In this document: piece after piece, positions 26,916-35,532 of the stretch
Layout: each line of letters begins with the position of its first letter
Numbering within the stretch: the first letter of the stretch is position 1
NCBI RefSeq assembly: GCF_001623075.1
Contig: NZ_LMCF01000047.1
Location: 1-64,000, forward strand
Source of the DNA: Pseudovibrio sp. Ad37
GTDB lineage: Bacteria; Pseudomonadota; Alphaproteobacteria; Rhizobiales; Stappiaceae
Reading direction: 5' to 3'
Length of the DNA: 64,000 nt
Translations under genes and position numbers: made by a program
The notes under the pieces: generated by a model
Told to the model about the DNA's origin: nothing
The model's database searches: none
Seen by the model: the letters and a program-made list of their open reading frames with translations, nothing else

Positions 26916-28133
26916 TCATAAGCGCCCCGTATCCTGTGTTGCTTTTGCCTCATTCCGTTGTGCGCTTAGCGCAAGTAACAGGAGGAGGGAGATGAAGAGC
27001 ACCATAGTGCCGGGAATAGCGGAAGCGCTGGAGAGGCTGAGGGTGGTGATCAGAGCTCCCGTTACCAGACTGCCAATTGGAGCGCCGCCTTCGTCACCCA
27101 GATACATGACGCTGAGCACGCGGGATTTGTGGGTTGAGGGCGCCTGCTCTTGTAAGATGGTGCGGCTTGTGTTGAGGCAAATGCCGCCGCCGATGCCCCA
27201 AAAGAAGATGCTGCCAAGAAAAGCCCAGTAAGGCGGAGACATGGACCAGAATAGCAGAGCAAAGCCGCCCATGCTGTACCCTGCAATAAGCAGTGGAACC
27301 GGGTTTCTAATTGCTCTCAGTTTGAGGAGCATGCCACTGGAACAGGCCCCTCCCACCATGAAAACCGCAAAGGCCAGCGCAAAGTCAAAACCTGCGGCGT
27401 GATAAGTGTCCCGCAACATAAGCGGTACCAGAACGGCGTAGGGTCCACCAAGTATGAGGCCGGCTGAACTCATCAGAAACACCGGCAATCTTAGGGTTTT
27501 GGAAGACAACACCAAAGCCAGTCCCTCACGAATTTCGCTGAGGATGCTGGGTCTTTCTTTTGCCGCAAGTGTTGGCGTGTCTGGCAAACGCAGGCTCGTT
27601 GTAATGCCAACCAGAAAGAGCGTGCTGGAGATGGCAAGCAGCGGTGCAACACCAACCCACTCCACACTGCTGGCAAGTGCAAAACCTGCCAGCGTGACGA
27701 GGTAGAGCATCCCCACGGAAAGCGTTACGCTGCGCCCGATGTGCATGGATGAGATGTGATTGAGCATGCCATCCAGCGTAGGCTGAACGAATGCCAGTGT
27801 GGTGCCAAAGAGCAGCGCAAAGAGGATCAGGCCTTCAAACCCGACAAAGCCGAGATGAAGCAGCACAGTCAACGCTATTACGGGGACCGCATTGGCGATG
27901 TGCAGCAAAACAAGCAGCTTGCGCTTGTTGAGGCGATCAGCGACGGCCCCGGCAAACAGCAGCACAAACAGGTTGGGCAGCATAGAAGCCGTCATGGCAT
28001 AGCTCACCCGTTCCGGGCTCTCAGCAAGGTAGACAGTTACAAGGTAGGGAAACAGCACACCCAGCATGGCACGGGGAAACTGAAAGCTGGTGAGGCTGAG
28101 CTGATAAAACAGGATGGGGCGTGCAACAGACAT
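26916..28133 (-). CDS. MFS transporter
   Basis: 405 residues from MSVARPILFYQL (ATG at 28133, GAGAT upstream). The frame is open to 28295, but the added 54 residues are polar and not transporter-like. Twelve hydrophobic helices with the loop GAVADRLNKRKLL, a form of the MFS loop 2-3 signature. Enterobactin exporter/EntS-like or drug-exporter group. A substrate cannot be named. Confidence 0.85.
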   Translation of the reverse strand: MSVARPILFYQLSLTSFQFPRAMLGVLFPYLVTVYLAESPERVSYAMTASMLPNLFVLLFAGAVADRLNKRKLLVLLHIANAVPVIALTVLLHLGFVGFEGLILFALLFGTTLAFVQPTLDGMLNHISSMHIGRSVTLSVGMLYLVTLAGFALASSVEWVGVAPLLAISSTLFLVGITTSLRLPDTPTLAAKERPSILSEIREGLALVLSSKTLRLPVFLMSSAGLILGGPYAVLVPLMLRDTYHAAGFDFALAFAVFMVGGACSSGMLLKLRAIRNPVPLLIAGYSMGGFALLFWSMSPPYWAFLGSIFFWGIGGGICLNTSRTILQEQAPSTHKSRVLSVMYLGDEGGAPIGSLVTGALITTLSLSSASAIPGTMVLFISLLLLLALSAQRNEAKATQDTGRL

Positions 28134-28316
28134 CAATAAAATCTCTAAGAAACAATCTTTGAAGACTATCGGCAGATCATGGCCCTGTCTGCTAAACCCA
28201 GCGTTTCTGAGAAATAAAGCACGTCTGTTGCCCGTACAGCACGCTTTGCGTGAAGGCAGGCGCTCTGCCGTATCCTGGGGAGACAGAGCGCCCAAATGCC
28301 TTTGGGGGGATGTGAT

Positions 28317-28637
28317 TTAGATGCTGGATTCCACAGCAATCGTGAAGTTTGGCGGGATTACGTCTGTGCGAAGGTGTTTGATTGCCTGATATTCAGGGGA
28401 GTTCCAGAGCGTCATGAGGGCTTCCATACTTGGGAACCTGAAAAGCGTCAGTTGCGCGTTTGTGTTCCATACGCCTTCCAGATGTTCAAAAGGCTGATCG
28501 GGTCCGCCAAAGATGATGCATTCCCCGCCTGCCGCTTCGAATAGTGGGACGGCTTTTTCGCCGTATGCGTCTATTGAGCCATGGTCTTTTGGCATAAAGC
28601 TGCTGGCAACAAGGTAGGCGGCTTTGGGTTCACTCAT
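28317..28637 (-). CDS. DUF1330 family protein
   Basis: 106 residues, a dimeric alpha-beta (ferredoxin-like) fold. Typical pattern YLVAS...YGEKAVPLFEAAGGECIIFGG and FPSMEALMTLWNSPEYQAIK. Role unknown in general. A paralogue of similar size lies at 41691-42017. Separate from the MFS gene by about 180 bases. Confidence 0.88.
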   Translation of the reverse strand: MSEPKAAYLVASSFMPKDHGSIDAYGEKAVPLFEAAGGECIIFGGPDQPFEHLEGVWNTNAQLTLFRFPSMEALMTLWNSPEYQAIKHLRTDVIPPNFTIAVESSI

Positions 28638-28830
28638 GTCATTACTCCGGTTTAGTCAGGTGAGGCAAAAGCGTAAAATTGCGCCAATTTGGGGGAACAG
28701 CCTCAGCCCGCTTGTGATGAGATGACACTCAAGTACTTCCTCAAGTTAAGTTGAGGTCAAGCGCTTTTTCGGGAGAATTGAAAAATCTGGTGCGCATAAA
28801 TGTCACGCTGTCCTACGCAGGAGATTACAA

Positions 28831-28848
28831 CAGTTTAACTTGAAACTG
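28831..28848. promoter_or_regulatory. Dyad before the Cys-cluster small protein
   Basis: CAGTTT-AACTTG-AAACTG, perfect 6-bp arms. It overlaps a possible -35 (TTGAAA at 28840), with TAGGTT 17 bases on as a possible -10, so it could be an operator. Confidence 0.35.
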
Positions 28849-28874
28849 CCGTAATATGCCCTTAGGTTGCAGCC

Positions 28875-29228
28875 ATGTTTCGTGTGCTGATCATATTATT
28901 GACGCTGTTCGTCACCACGCCCTATGCCATGAGCATGCAGGGCGAGATGGCGTCTAACAGTGCAGCACAAAAACTCGCTCTGGCTGAGCAGAATGCGTCA
29001 GCCATGGAGCATATGATCTCTGACAAATCATTCTGTTGTTGCTGTGAAACTGAGGCAGCCATGGCAACAAGCATGACCGCCTGCCTGACGACACTTGGGC
29101 TGCTGGATCTGACGAATGCAGTCTCTCCTTTATATCGCAGTTCCAGCATGTTTGTGCCGGTTTTGTTGCCGGTAACTTCTGCTCAAATCAGCGGTATAGA
29201 CAGGCCTCCAATCCATTCAGCTGCTTAG
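28875..29228 (+). CDS. Small exported protein with a CCCC motif
   Basis: 117 residues. An N-terminal hydrophobic segment (about 1-20) suggests export or a membrane anchor. The striking part is CCCCE at residues 54-58, with Met- and His-containing surroundings (EHM, MATSMTAC). No family recognised. It is 41-54 bases upstream of a DUF411 gene, and DUF411 proteins belong to copper-handling sets, so metal binding is likely. The start is an ATG 30 bases after the dyad. Confidence 0.6.
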   Translation: MFRVLIILLTLFVTTPYAMSMQGEMASNSAAQKLALAEQNASAMEHMISDKSFCCCCETEAAMATSMTACLTTLGLLDLTNAVSPLYRSSSMFVPVLLPVTSAQISGIDRPPIHSAA

Positions 29229-29281
29229 ACATCAAAACTCTAACTAACTGAAATAAATAATAAACTGGATTGGATAGACTC

Positions 29282-29752
29282 ATGATCTCCAAGGGTAACC
29301 TACTTGCTGGCGTGTTCACTGCTGTTCTTGGTGCAAGCGCTTTAACGCTGCCTGCTCATGCTGAAGGCGATAAAGACGTAACCCTTTACAAATCTCCAAA
29401 TTGCGGATGCTGCACGGCTTGGGGCAACGCTCTTGATAAAGCGGGCTTCAACGTGATCGTAAAAAAGACGGATGACCTTTACCGCGTCAAGCAGCAGGTG
29501 GGCGTACCAGAAGATTTGGAGGCGTGCCATACCGCGATCGTGGATGGGTATGTGATTGAAGGACATGTACCGCTGGATGCTGTAAATCGCATGCTGACGG
29601 AGCGTCCGGACATCAAAGGCCTCTCAGTTCCAGGAATGCCAATGGGGTCTTTGGGCATGGGTGAGCAAACTGAAGACACTCAGTATACTGTGTTTGCAAT
29701 CCCATCCGTGCTGGGCGGCAAGCCTGCTGTTTACCAAAAAATCGGCAACTAA
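29282..29752 (+). CDS. DUF411 metal-binding protein
   Basis: 156 residues from the ATG at 29282. Signal peptide about 1-25 ending PAHAE. The DUF411 signature is clear: YKSPNCGCCTAWGNAL (C-x-C-C) and later ACHTAIVDGYVIEGHVP, with PGMPMGSLGMG near the end. DUF411 proteins (CopG-like) are periplasmic proteins of copper-resistance operons. A terminator follows 14 bases after the stop. Confidence 0.9.
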   Translation: MISKGNLLAGVFTAVLGASALTLPAHAEGDKDVTLYKSPNCGCCTAWGNALDKAGFNVIVKKTDDLYRVKQQVGVPEDLEACHTAIVDGYVIEGHVPLDAVNRMLTERPDIKGLSVPGMPMGSLGMGEQTEDTQYTVFAIPSVLGGKPAVYQKIGN

Positions 29753-29765
29753 TCTCTAGAGTTTG

Positions 29766-29800
29766 CAGGCAGGAGTGGCGTTGCTTCTGCCTGTTTCTTT
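29766..29800 (+). terminator. Rho-independent terminator
   Basis: Perfect arms CAGGCAG and CTGCCTG followed by TTTCTTT, just after the DUF411 gene. Confidence 0.75.
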
Positions 29801-29901
29801 GAGGATCCCCTCCTACAAATCCCAATGGAAATTGGGGAGATTGCGCTTGTCTCTTGCCTGTTTGACTCTTCCAAAATCGCCAAATCAAAAGGATGCGAAT
29901 T

Positions 29902-30129
29902 ATGGATGAGAACTGGCTCCCAACGCTGCAAACAGCCAACCCGCAAGAGGGCTATGAGCTTGCAGTAAAACTTTCCCGCATGGCGATCAAATTCATGCAG
30001 CCGGATGCCGAAGTCCGCTCTGCCATGCGTTTGATGTATGAATATGATTCAGAGGCGCTGATCGCTGCTTCGCAAACCATTGCTGAGCACTTCAGAACTG
30101 TCGCTGCGGCCAACAACTACTGGAAATAA
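29902..30129 (+). CDS. Small helical protein of unknown function
   Basis: 75 residues beginning MDENWLPTLQ, with AAAGGA upstream placing the start at 29902. Mostly helical, no Cys and no signal peptide (YELAVKLSRMAIKFM and LIAASQTIAEHFRTV are amphipathic). No family recognised. A short dyad (TCCCCGA and TCGGGGA, 30155-30182) follows. Confidence 0.55.
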   Translation: MDENWLPTLQTANPQEGYELAVKLSRMAIKFMQPDAEVRSAMRLMYEYDSEALIAASQTIAEHFRTVAAANNYWK

Positions 30130-30338
30130 GCTGGTTTTCTTGCGCTGAAATACATCCCCGATGACCATGCGGTTTTCGGGGAACTGTTGTGTCATGCTCC
30201 AACGAGGGCGGGAGATTTCAGCTCGCACAGGTTCCCATCCGGGTACAAGTTAGGTCGTCTTATGGGCCTAGCTAAATGGGCAGTCGGGAAGCCATCGCGC
30301 AATTCCAACTAATCATCAATAAAAAGGAAAAATGAGTT

Positions 30339-30614
30339 ATGTCAGACATCAATAAAACCCGAAATCTGCCCCGGATTTTGTTGCCAAATCTCATAGGCAA
30401 CCGACGCGTAATGATCCTCGGATCTATGGCTGTTATCGGTGCTGGCTCTGCCTTCAATTGGAACTGGCTGACAGCTGTTGGCGCAGCCCCCCTTATTCTT
30501 GCCCTAGCCCCCTGCGCCGTTATGTGTGGCTTGGGAATGTGCATGACGGGCGGTTCGAAGTCTTGCAGCAGCAAGACCAAACTGGCTGAAACGCCGGATC
30601 TTGAAAAAGACTGA
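30339..30614 (+). CDS. Small membrane protein with Cys-rich C-terminus
   Basis: 91 residues. Two helices (about 23-42 and 44-70), with cysteines in or after the second: C59, C63, C68, C76, in a C-x3-C-x4-C pattern followed by GGSKSCSSK. Start preceded by AAAAAGGAAAAA. I recall no firm family name, but similar small Cys-containing membrane proteins are found in heavy-metal resistance sets, in keeping with DUF411 upstream. Confidence 0.65.
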   Translation: MSDINKTRNLPRILLPNLIGNRRVMILGSMAVIGAGSAFNWNWLTAVGAAPLILALAPCAVMCGLGMCMTGGSKSCSSKTKLAETPDLEKD

Positions 30615-30961
30615 TATCTACGTTGGCGGGCACTTCAATTGGGAAAGAGCGGTGTTGTACAGTTCGAACTTAGCTCAACATTTGCCCAACCCCAAGAACT
30701 TGATTACGCAGAAATCTTCTCGAACACCGGGCGTATAAGTAAACTCACTTTGTTCAAGACGGAGACGACAATGTGCGCCTCCGTCTTCTGAGTGGCTAGA
30801 ATGTACTGGTTTCGCGCAGCAGGATCGCCTCCACCTGAAGGTTGAGAACAGCTGTTTTGGGTGGTGGTATGATGGCCTCAACGATGCCAAAACGAGCTGT
30901 CAATTCTTGTCGTGCTGCCCATTCATATTAGTTCTGCGGTTGAATGAAGACTGCGTATTGC
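30615..30961. other. Intergenic region with a hairpin
   Basis: 347 bases between the small membrane protein gene and the stop of the glycosidase gene (minus strand). Contains a perfect 9-bp hairpin AAGACGGAG/CTCCGTCTT at 30756-30787. No gene seen. Confidence 0.55.
30756..30787. terminator. Hairpin between convergent genes
   Basis: Arms AAGACGGAG and CTCCGTCTT with a 14-base loop. On the minus strand it is followed by GAACAAAG, so it is not a classic T-tract terminator; it is probably shared by the two convergent genes. Confidence 0.5.
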
Positions 30962-32197
30962 TTAGTCGGCATCTTCCATTGTTCCGTCAGGAGCATCGGC
31001 AGTCCGTTTCCAGGCTTTAGCAACGCTGGAGTAATTGAGCTTGGGTGCTTGCTGCTCAACGGGGTATTCAGCAGGCTTTCCCCACCACCAACCGCGATTA
31101 TCCCACATAGGGTACTTCGTCGTGGCCTTTCCGTTGGTGGATGGACGGCCCCAGCCTGTATCTGGGCCAAAGCGCATTACACCGAAGGTTTCTTCTGCAT
31201 CATCCTCCCAAGGACGTTCTTCATTAAGGAACACGCAAGCACCAAGCATGTTGCCTTCAGAGCTGCCGGGTTTTGACGCTGCAATTTGCTCGCTCATCCA
31301 CTTGGCTTGGTTCTCCTCGCTCCCGGTTTGCTTAATGCTGGAGCCCAGTTCTGTGAACATCACAGGGGGTGAAGGAATGCGGTTCTTCTTCCAGTATATG
31401 GGCAGGCGATTCTCAAGGTATTGCTTGATATCACTACCTGGGTTTTGTGGGTTGGTTGCAAAAACCATGCGATTGCGCCAGAAGGCCGCCGCGTTTGTTG
31501 GGCCTATGTTTCCCCGGCGCATCATCTCGTCGTAAACATCGCGCATATAACCTGCGCCTTCGATGCCGTCTTTCATCCCAAATGATGTGCAGACCATAAT
31601 GGGCAGGTGGCACTCATCGACAGGAGTATAGGCATCGAAGTCTGCTATCATCTCAAGAACATCAACCACATACTTTGGGTTTCCTCCGTACGAAAGCTCA
31701 TATTCGTTGAAGACCTTGATCATCCCCACCGCTGGATGCGGATCGCTTCCGACCTCTTTCAATATGGCCCGTACGTTTTCTTCGGCAATTGGGCGATTTC
31801 CTCCGGCTAGCAGCTGCAATGTGTAATTGCTGATCGGAATCGTCATCTTCATTCCAAGGCCGTTGCATGCCTTCAAGAAAGGCTCATGGACCAGGAGTTT
31901 TACTTCGTTTCCATGCGCATCCTTTTGAACGATAGGTTGTGACCAATCGTAACCATGGATGAAGTTTATGCCCAATTGTTCTTTGAAACGAAGCAGATCC
32001 CCACGACCCTGCACGCCGTTTTCGTTGGGTTCGGTCGACCATAGCTGTGTGAACATATTGTTGTAAAAATCGGACCATGCATACAACGTGTCAGGTGCGA
32101 CACTCTTTGAGTAGTTACTGGGTCCGGGGTGATAAGCCATCCCTTGAATATTATCGACACCGAAGTATCTGCAGCGTTGCAAAGCCGTCATTACCAT
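30962..32197 (-). CDS. Putative clan GH-A-like glycoside hydrolase
   Basis: 411 residues from the ATG at 32197, which has GGGAGG seven bases upstream. A TIM-barrel glycosidase is suggested by two Glu motifs: KVFNEYE with Asn164-Glu165 (acid/base, after strand 4) and FTELGSS with Glu283 (nucleophile, after strand 7). The 118-residue spacing fits clan GH-A (GH5, GH17, GH72 and relatives). Aromatic-rich segments (GWWWGKPAEY, HGYDWSQ) could line the sugar site. I cannot name the family. No signal peptide, so it is probably cytoplasmic or the start is misplaced. No transporter gene beside it in the same orientation. Confidence 0.6.
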   Translation of the reverse strand: MVMTALQRCRYFGVDNIQGMAYHPGPSNYSKSVAPDTLYAWSDFYNNMFTQLWSTEPNENGVQGRGDLLRFKEQLGINFIHGYDWSQPIVQKDAHGNEVKLLVHEPFLKACNGLGMKMTIPISNYTLQLLAGGNRPIAEENVRAILKEVGSDPHPAVGMIKVFNEYELSYGGNPKYVVDVLEMIADFDAYTPVDECHLPIMVCTSFGMKDGIEGAGYMRDVYDEMMRRGNIGPTNAAAFWRNRMVFATNPQNPGSDIKQYLENRLPIYWKKNRIPSPPVMFTELGSSIKQTGSEENQAKWMSEQIAASKPGSSEGNMLGACVFLNEERPWEDDAEETFGVMRFGPDTGWGRPSTNGKATTKYPMWDNRGWWWGKPAEYPVEQQAPKLNYSSVAKAWKRTADAPDGTMEDAD

Positions 32198-33239
32198 AAC
32201 AATACCTCCCAAAAATATCCGTTTAGAATATGAGGCTTGGCATCTGGATGAGAATGGTATGTCCAGCGGTGACAGAGAAGCCAAGCTTTAAGAACTGGCT
32301 GGTGGCAGGAGTGTATTCCCTAAGGATTTTGGCAGGTATTATTCATATTGCGTTGGTCATCAATCGCATTGCCTGTCGTGTCAGGTTTTACTTACCCAGC
32401 TTGGTACCCCCCCAGTTTTATGGGCGCTGCAAGGTAGAAAAATGCCGCTACTGTGAAACTGGTGGTCGGGATGACCAGAACGCCATGGAAGGAGAAGAAG
32501 AGTTTGAGTGGAAATAATGATTAATATCAAATGTTTAATAGGTAACCGTATGATTACCTTACCTGTGAAATTTTAGAAGCGATCAGGGCGCGCTCCGAAC
32601 CAATGAGTTCTCATGTCATCTGCCAAGGCACCATTAAAACTTGTTATTTTCTTGTCCGCTTCGGCTTGTGCCAGTCATCAGGATAAGCATGGGTTGTTTG
32701 ATAGTCCATCCATCAAAATACGGGCCGCCAGTCAGGCTCCGTTGGAGGAGGGTACCAAGCTCCCATCCGCATTCCGCAAGTAATAAGCCCCCCCAAAAAT
32801 ATTTGCGACGGTGGAGGTTTTGTCCTCTCAGTAGCAAGATGAGAACTACCCAGTCAGTAATGTGGCCCCAGCAACTGGCGCTTTATTACATTTGCGGTCA
32901 AGATTAATGATGGTGCTAGTCGGTGCGGGGCGCTGATGTTTTGCTGGAGCATGCCGCAATGGCGACAACACGGCCTCAGGCGTTTGCCGCGCTTATCGTT
33001 GTGGAGATGCTGGGCCTCTTGCATGACCTCGTCTGTGTGGAAAAGCATCACAGCCTTGTGGTAGTGTACCAGTCCAACGGGCATGCAAACATCGTGTTGC
33101 CCTATGATTATATGAGTTGGACACAGTCCAACTTGCATAAAATCTGGACAATGACACGAAGTCTTCGGGCAGTAGATGTTTCTTCAAAAGATATAGACTT
33201 TGTGCTTGCCGGAGACCTTTCCGATCAGAGCTAGAAATG
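32198..33239. other. Non-coding accessory region with decayed IS remnant at its right end
   Basis: About 1 kb. Open frames of 60-105 codons occur on both strands (for example 32923-33234) but none resembles a protein family, has a good ribosome site or keeps neighbouring codon use. The region ends in the IS remnant at 33240. It is probably decayed insertion DNA. Confidence 0.55.
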
Positions 33240-33358
33240 GAGCGTCCGGACTTTAAAGCCGGACTATGATTCTGGCAGGGATGTTTGGTCATGGTGGTCT
33301 CCTATTCTTGGCATCATGTAAGTTTCAGACGCTGAATCCACTTAGACCACCTGTCCAA
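33240..33358 (-). mobile_element. Decayed IS3-type left end, copy 2
   Basis: On the minus strand the start of OrfA is recognisable from an ATG at 33292 (MTKHPCQNHSPALKS, compare MSRRPRRNHSPAFKA in the copy at 1-124), after which the frame is lost. The outer end CTGTCCA at 33352-33358 matches the copy at 183-189, and the sequence between is alignable by eye. Orientation is the same as the copy at the window start. Confidence 0.75.
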
Positions 33359-33544
33359 ATAAACTGAACCACCTCTGTCTGTTAAATAGTTGTGTAAGTA
33401 ATAATCTGAGATGTTAGTGTATTTTAAAGGGAATCTCTCTGTTTAAAGAGAAAAATTGGATAATATGATAAGTTAATATCTAGCTATGTGGATATATTTA
33501 CGTGAAAAATATTCATGTTACTAGGGTGATTGGGAGGTGATATT

Positions 33545-35179
33545 TTGAAATTACTTTATTGGAGTTTGGTAGCCTCAACGGCCTTAATGGGCTCAACCTA
33601 TGCCGCTGATCGTTCTGCAATTGTTGCTGAGTTGGAAGCAAATGGGCAAACGCTGGCACAGCAGCAAAGCTTCACGTTTCGCCTTTTCGATGAACCGACA
33701 TCCTTGGATCCCGGCTTGCTCCAGGATGCTATTGGTGCAAATGTTGCTCGCCAATTGTTTGAAGGTCTTTACGAACAAGACAATAAAGGCAACATTATTC
33801 CTGCTCTTGCTGTTGAACATGAGGTCACACCTGACAAGAAAACCCATGTTTTCACATTACGCCGTGATGCGCGCTGGAGCGACGGCAAACCGGTAACAGC
33901 CCATGATTTTGAATATGCCTGGAAGCGGGTTGCAGACCCGGCGACAAATTCGGAAGTTTCCTGGTATATCGGCCTTATGTCGATCAAAAACGCGCAAGCT
34001 GTGATTGCTGGAAGTAAACCGCCTGAAGAGCTGGGAGTTGTTGCCGTTGATGATTACACACTTCAGGTCGACCTCGACACGCCCATTTCATATTTTCCTC
34101 TCATGTTAACACTTTCTACGACGTTTCCTGTCCCGGCCTGGGCGATTGAGAAGCATGGCGATAAGTGGGTACGCGCTGATAATATTGTGACAAATGGCGC
34201 TTTTAGACTTGAGGCGCATGTTCCAAGTGAACGTATTACGATGGTCCGTAATGAAACGTACTGGAACAAAGAAAATACCATTTTGGACAGGGTCAATGCT
34301 CTTGTCATTAATGATGCAAACATTGCGCTTACACGGTATCTTGCCAACGAATTAGACTGGACTGAAGCCCCTTCAGGACAATTCCCGCACTTGAAAGAAC
34401 AGTTTCCAGATGAAGCAACAGCGTTTGCCCGGTTTTGCACCTACTACTATGCATTCAACCGAAGTGAGACTGGGCAGCAAGAGCTACAGGACGTCCGCGT
34501 TCGAAAAGCGCTTTCCTATGCTGTTGACAGGGAAATTTTAACTGATCAGGTTTTGCAGGGTGGGCAGGTTCCAACATATACATTTACCCCAAAATTTACG
34601 GCAGGTTTTACTGCACCTGATTTGCCGCATGAGGGGTGGACTCAGAAAAAACGTAATGAAGAAGCCCGGAAGCTTTTGGCTGATGCAGGCTTTTCCGAAG
34701 ACAATCCACTTAAACTAAACCTGCTTTACAATACCGGGGAAGAGCACAAGAAGACCGCTGTTGTGATTGCACAAATGTGGAAGCAAATTCTGGGCGTTGA
34801 AACCACGCTTGAAAATCTGGAATGGAAAACGCTCCTGAACAGACGTTCGCAAAACAACTATACACTGACACGTCATGGATGGTGTGGTGATTATAACGAA
34901 CCCTCAACCTTCCTGAACTTATGGTCTGATGTGCCTGATGAAAATGTTGGAGGGTTCTTTGATCCGGTCATTGACGGGATTATGAAGGAAGCCAAAACCC
35001 TTGATGATCCGCAATCTCATTACACCACTGTTGAGGCGATGTTGCAGGATACGGCGGCGATGATCCCACTCTACAATTATTCTGTTGCTTTCATGCTTAA
35101 AGATAATTTGAAAAACTGGCCTTTGCAGAACATGGAACAACGTTGGTATGCTAAGAATTTCTATAAAATAGTAAAATAA
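33545..35179 (+). CDS. Peptide/dipeptide ABC transporter substrate-binding protein (OppA-like)
   Basis: 544 residues. The start is a TTG at 33545, five bases after a strong GGGAGGTGA at 33531-33539; an outer TTG at 33530 would put the ribosome site inside the gene. Signal peptide MKLLYWSLVASTALMGSTYA. The SBP_bac_5 fold is clear: FRLFDEPTSLDPGLLQDAIG, then LRRDARWSDGKPVTAHDFEYAW and VRKALSYAVDRE. It binds oligopeptides (OppA/MppA branch) in the periplasm. No permease or ATPase gene is next to it, so it must share a transporter encoded elsewhere. It sits in AT-richer DNA between two IS-end remnants, a sign of transfer. Confidence 0.9.
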   Translation: MKLLYWSLVASTALMGSTYAADRSAIVAELEANGQTLAQQQSFTFRLFDEPTSLDPGLLQDAIGANVARQLFEGLYEQDNKGNIIPALAVEHEVTPDKKTHVFTLRRDARWSDGKPVTAHDFEYAWKRVADPATNSEVSWYIGLMSIKNAQAVIAGSKPPEELGVVAVDDYTLQVDLDTPISYFPLMLTLSTTFPVPAWAIEKHGDKWVRADNIVTNGAFRLEAHVPSERITMVRNETYWNKENTILDRVNALVINDANIALTRYLANELDWTEAPSGQFPHLKEQFPDEATAFARFCTYYYAFNRSETGQQELQDVRVRKALSYAVDREILTDQVLQGGQVPTYTFTPKFTAGFTAPDLPHEGWTQKKRNEEARKLLADAGFSEDNPLKLNLLYNTGEEHKKTAVVIAQMWKQILGVETTLENLEWKTLLNRRSQNNYTLTRHGWCGDYNEPSTFLNLWSDVPDENVGGFFDPVIDGIMKEAKTLDDPQSHYTTVEAMLQDTAAMIPLYNYSVAFMLKDNLKNWPLQNMEQRWYAKNFYKIVK

Positions 35180-35249
35180 TCAATATGTTATCTCAGTTCA
35201 GTGGGTTTATGATCGTAACCTGACAGCAAGTCAATATATAGCCTAAGCG

Positions 35250-35285
35250 GAGTTATGATGTTATTTTGACATCATAACTCTTTAT
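35250..35285 (+). terminator. Rho-independent terminator
   Basis: Perfect 12-bp arms GAGTTATGATGT and ACATCATAACTC with a 7-base loop, then TTTAT, after the peptide-binding protein gene. Confidence 0.85.
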
Positions 35286-35307
35286 AGAACGTCGCGTTCA
35301 TTTGCTC

Positions 35308-35356
35308 TGAGCACCCTGCCAGTTTTAGGTGCTAAATCCACTTAGACCACTTATCC
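35308..35356 (-). mobile_element. Decayed IS3-type left end, copy 3
   Basis: A short stretch (GCCAGTTTTAGGTGCTAAAT, CCACTTAGACCAC and TATCCTA) matches the terminal region of the copies at 125-189 and 33293-33358, in the same orientation. No OrfA coding remains. It ends 176 bases before the indolepyruvate oxidoreductase gene. Confidence 0.6.
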
Positions 35357-35532
35357 TAAATCCTGAGGCGCTCTTATTGTACATCCGCTGATATTTCATG
35401 CAGTATGGGTCTACGTAATATTGCGAGTGGGCCGCATTTCATAATTAAATCTCCAAAAAATCTTGGGTCTTTTCATCGCAGCTAATTTCCTGCCGTACTC
35501 CGGCAACGCCAGACATTTGTGAGAGTAACCTG

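Noticed and set aside
30190-30310. Possible riboswitch-like leader before the Cys-rich membrane protein
   Set aside because: Some paired G/C runs but no match to cobalamin, SAM-II or other classes I can recall.
32923-33234. 103-codon plus-strand frame
   Set aside because: No family look; lies in DNA bordering an IS remnant and codon use is unlike neighbours.
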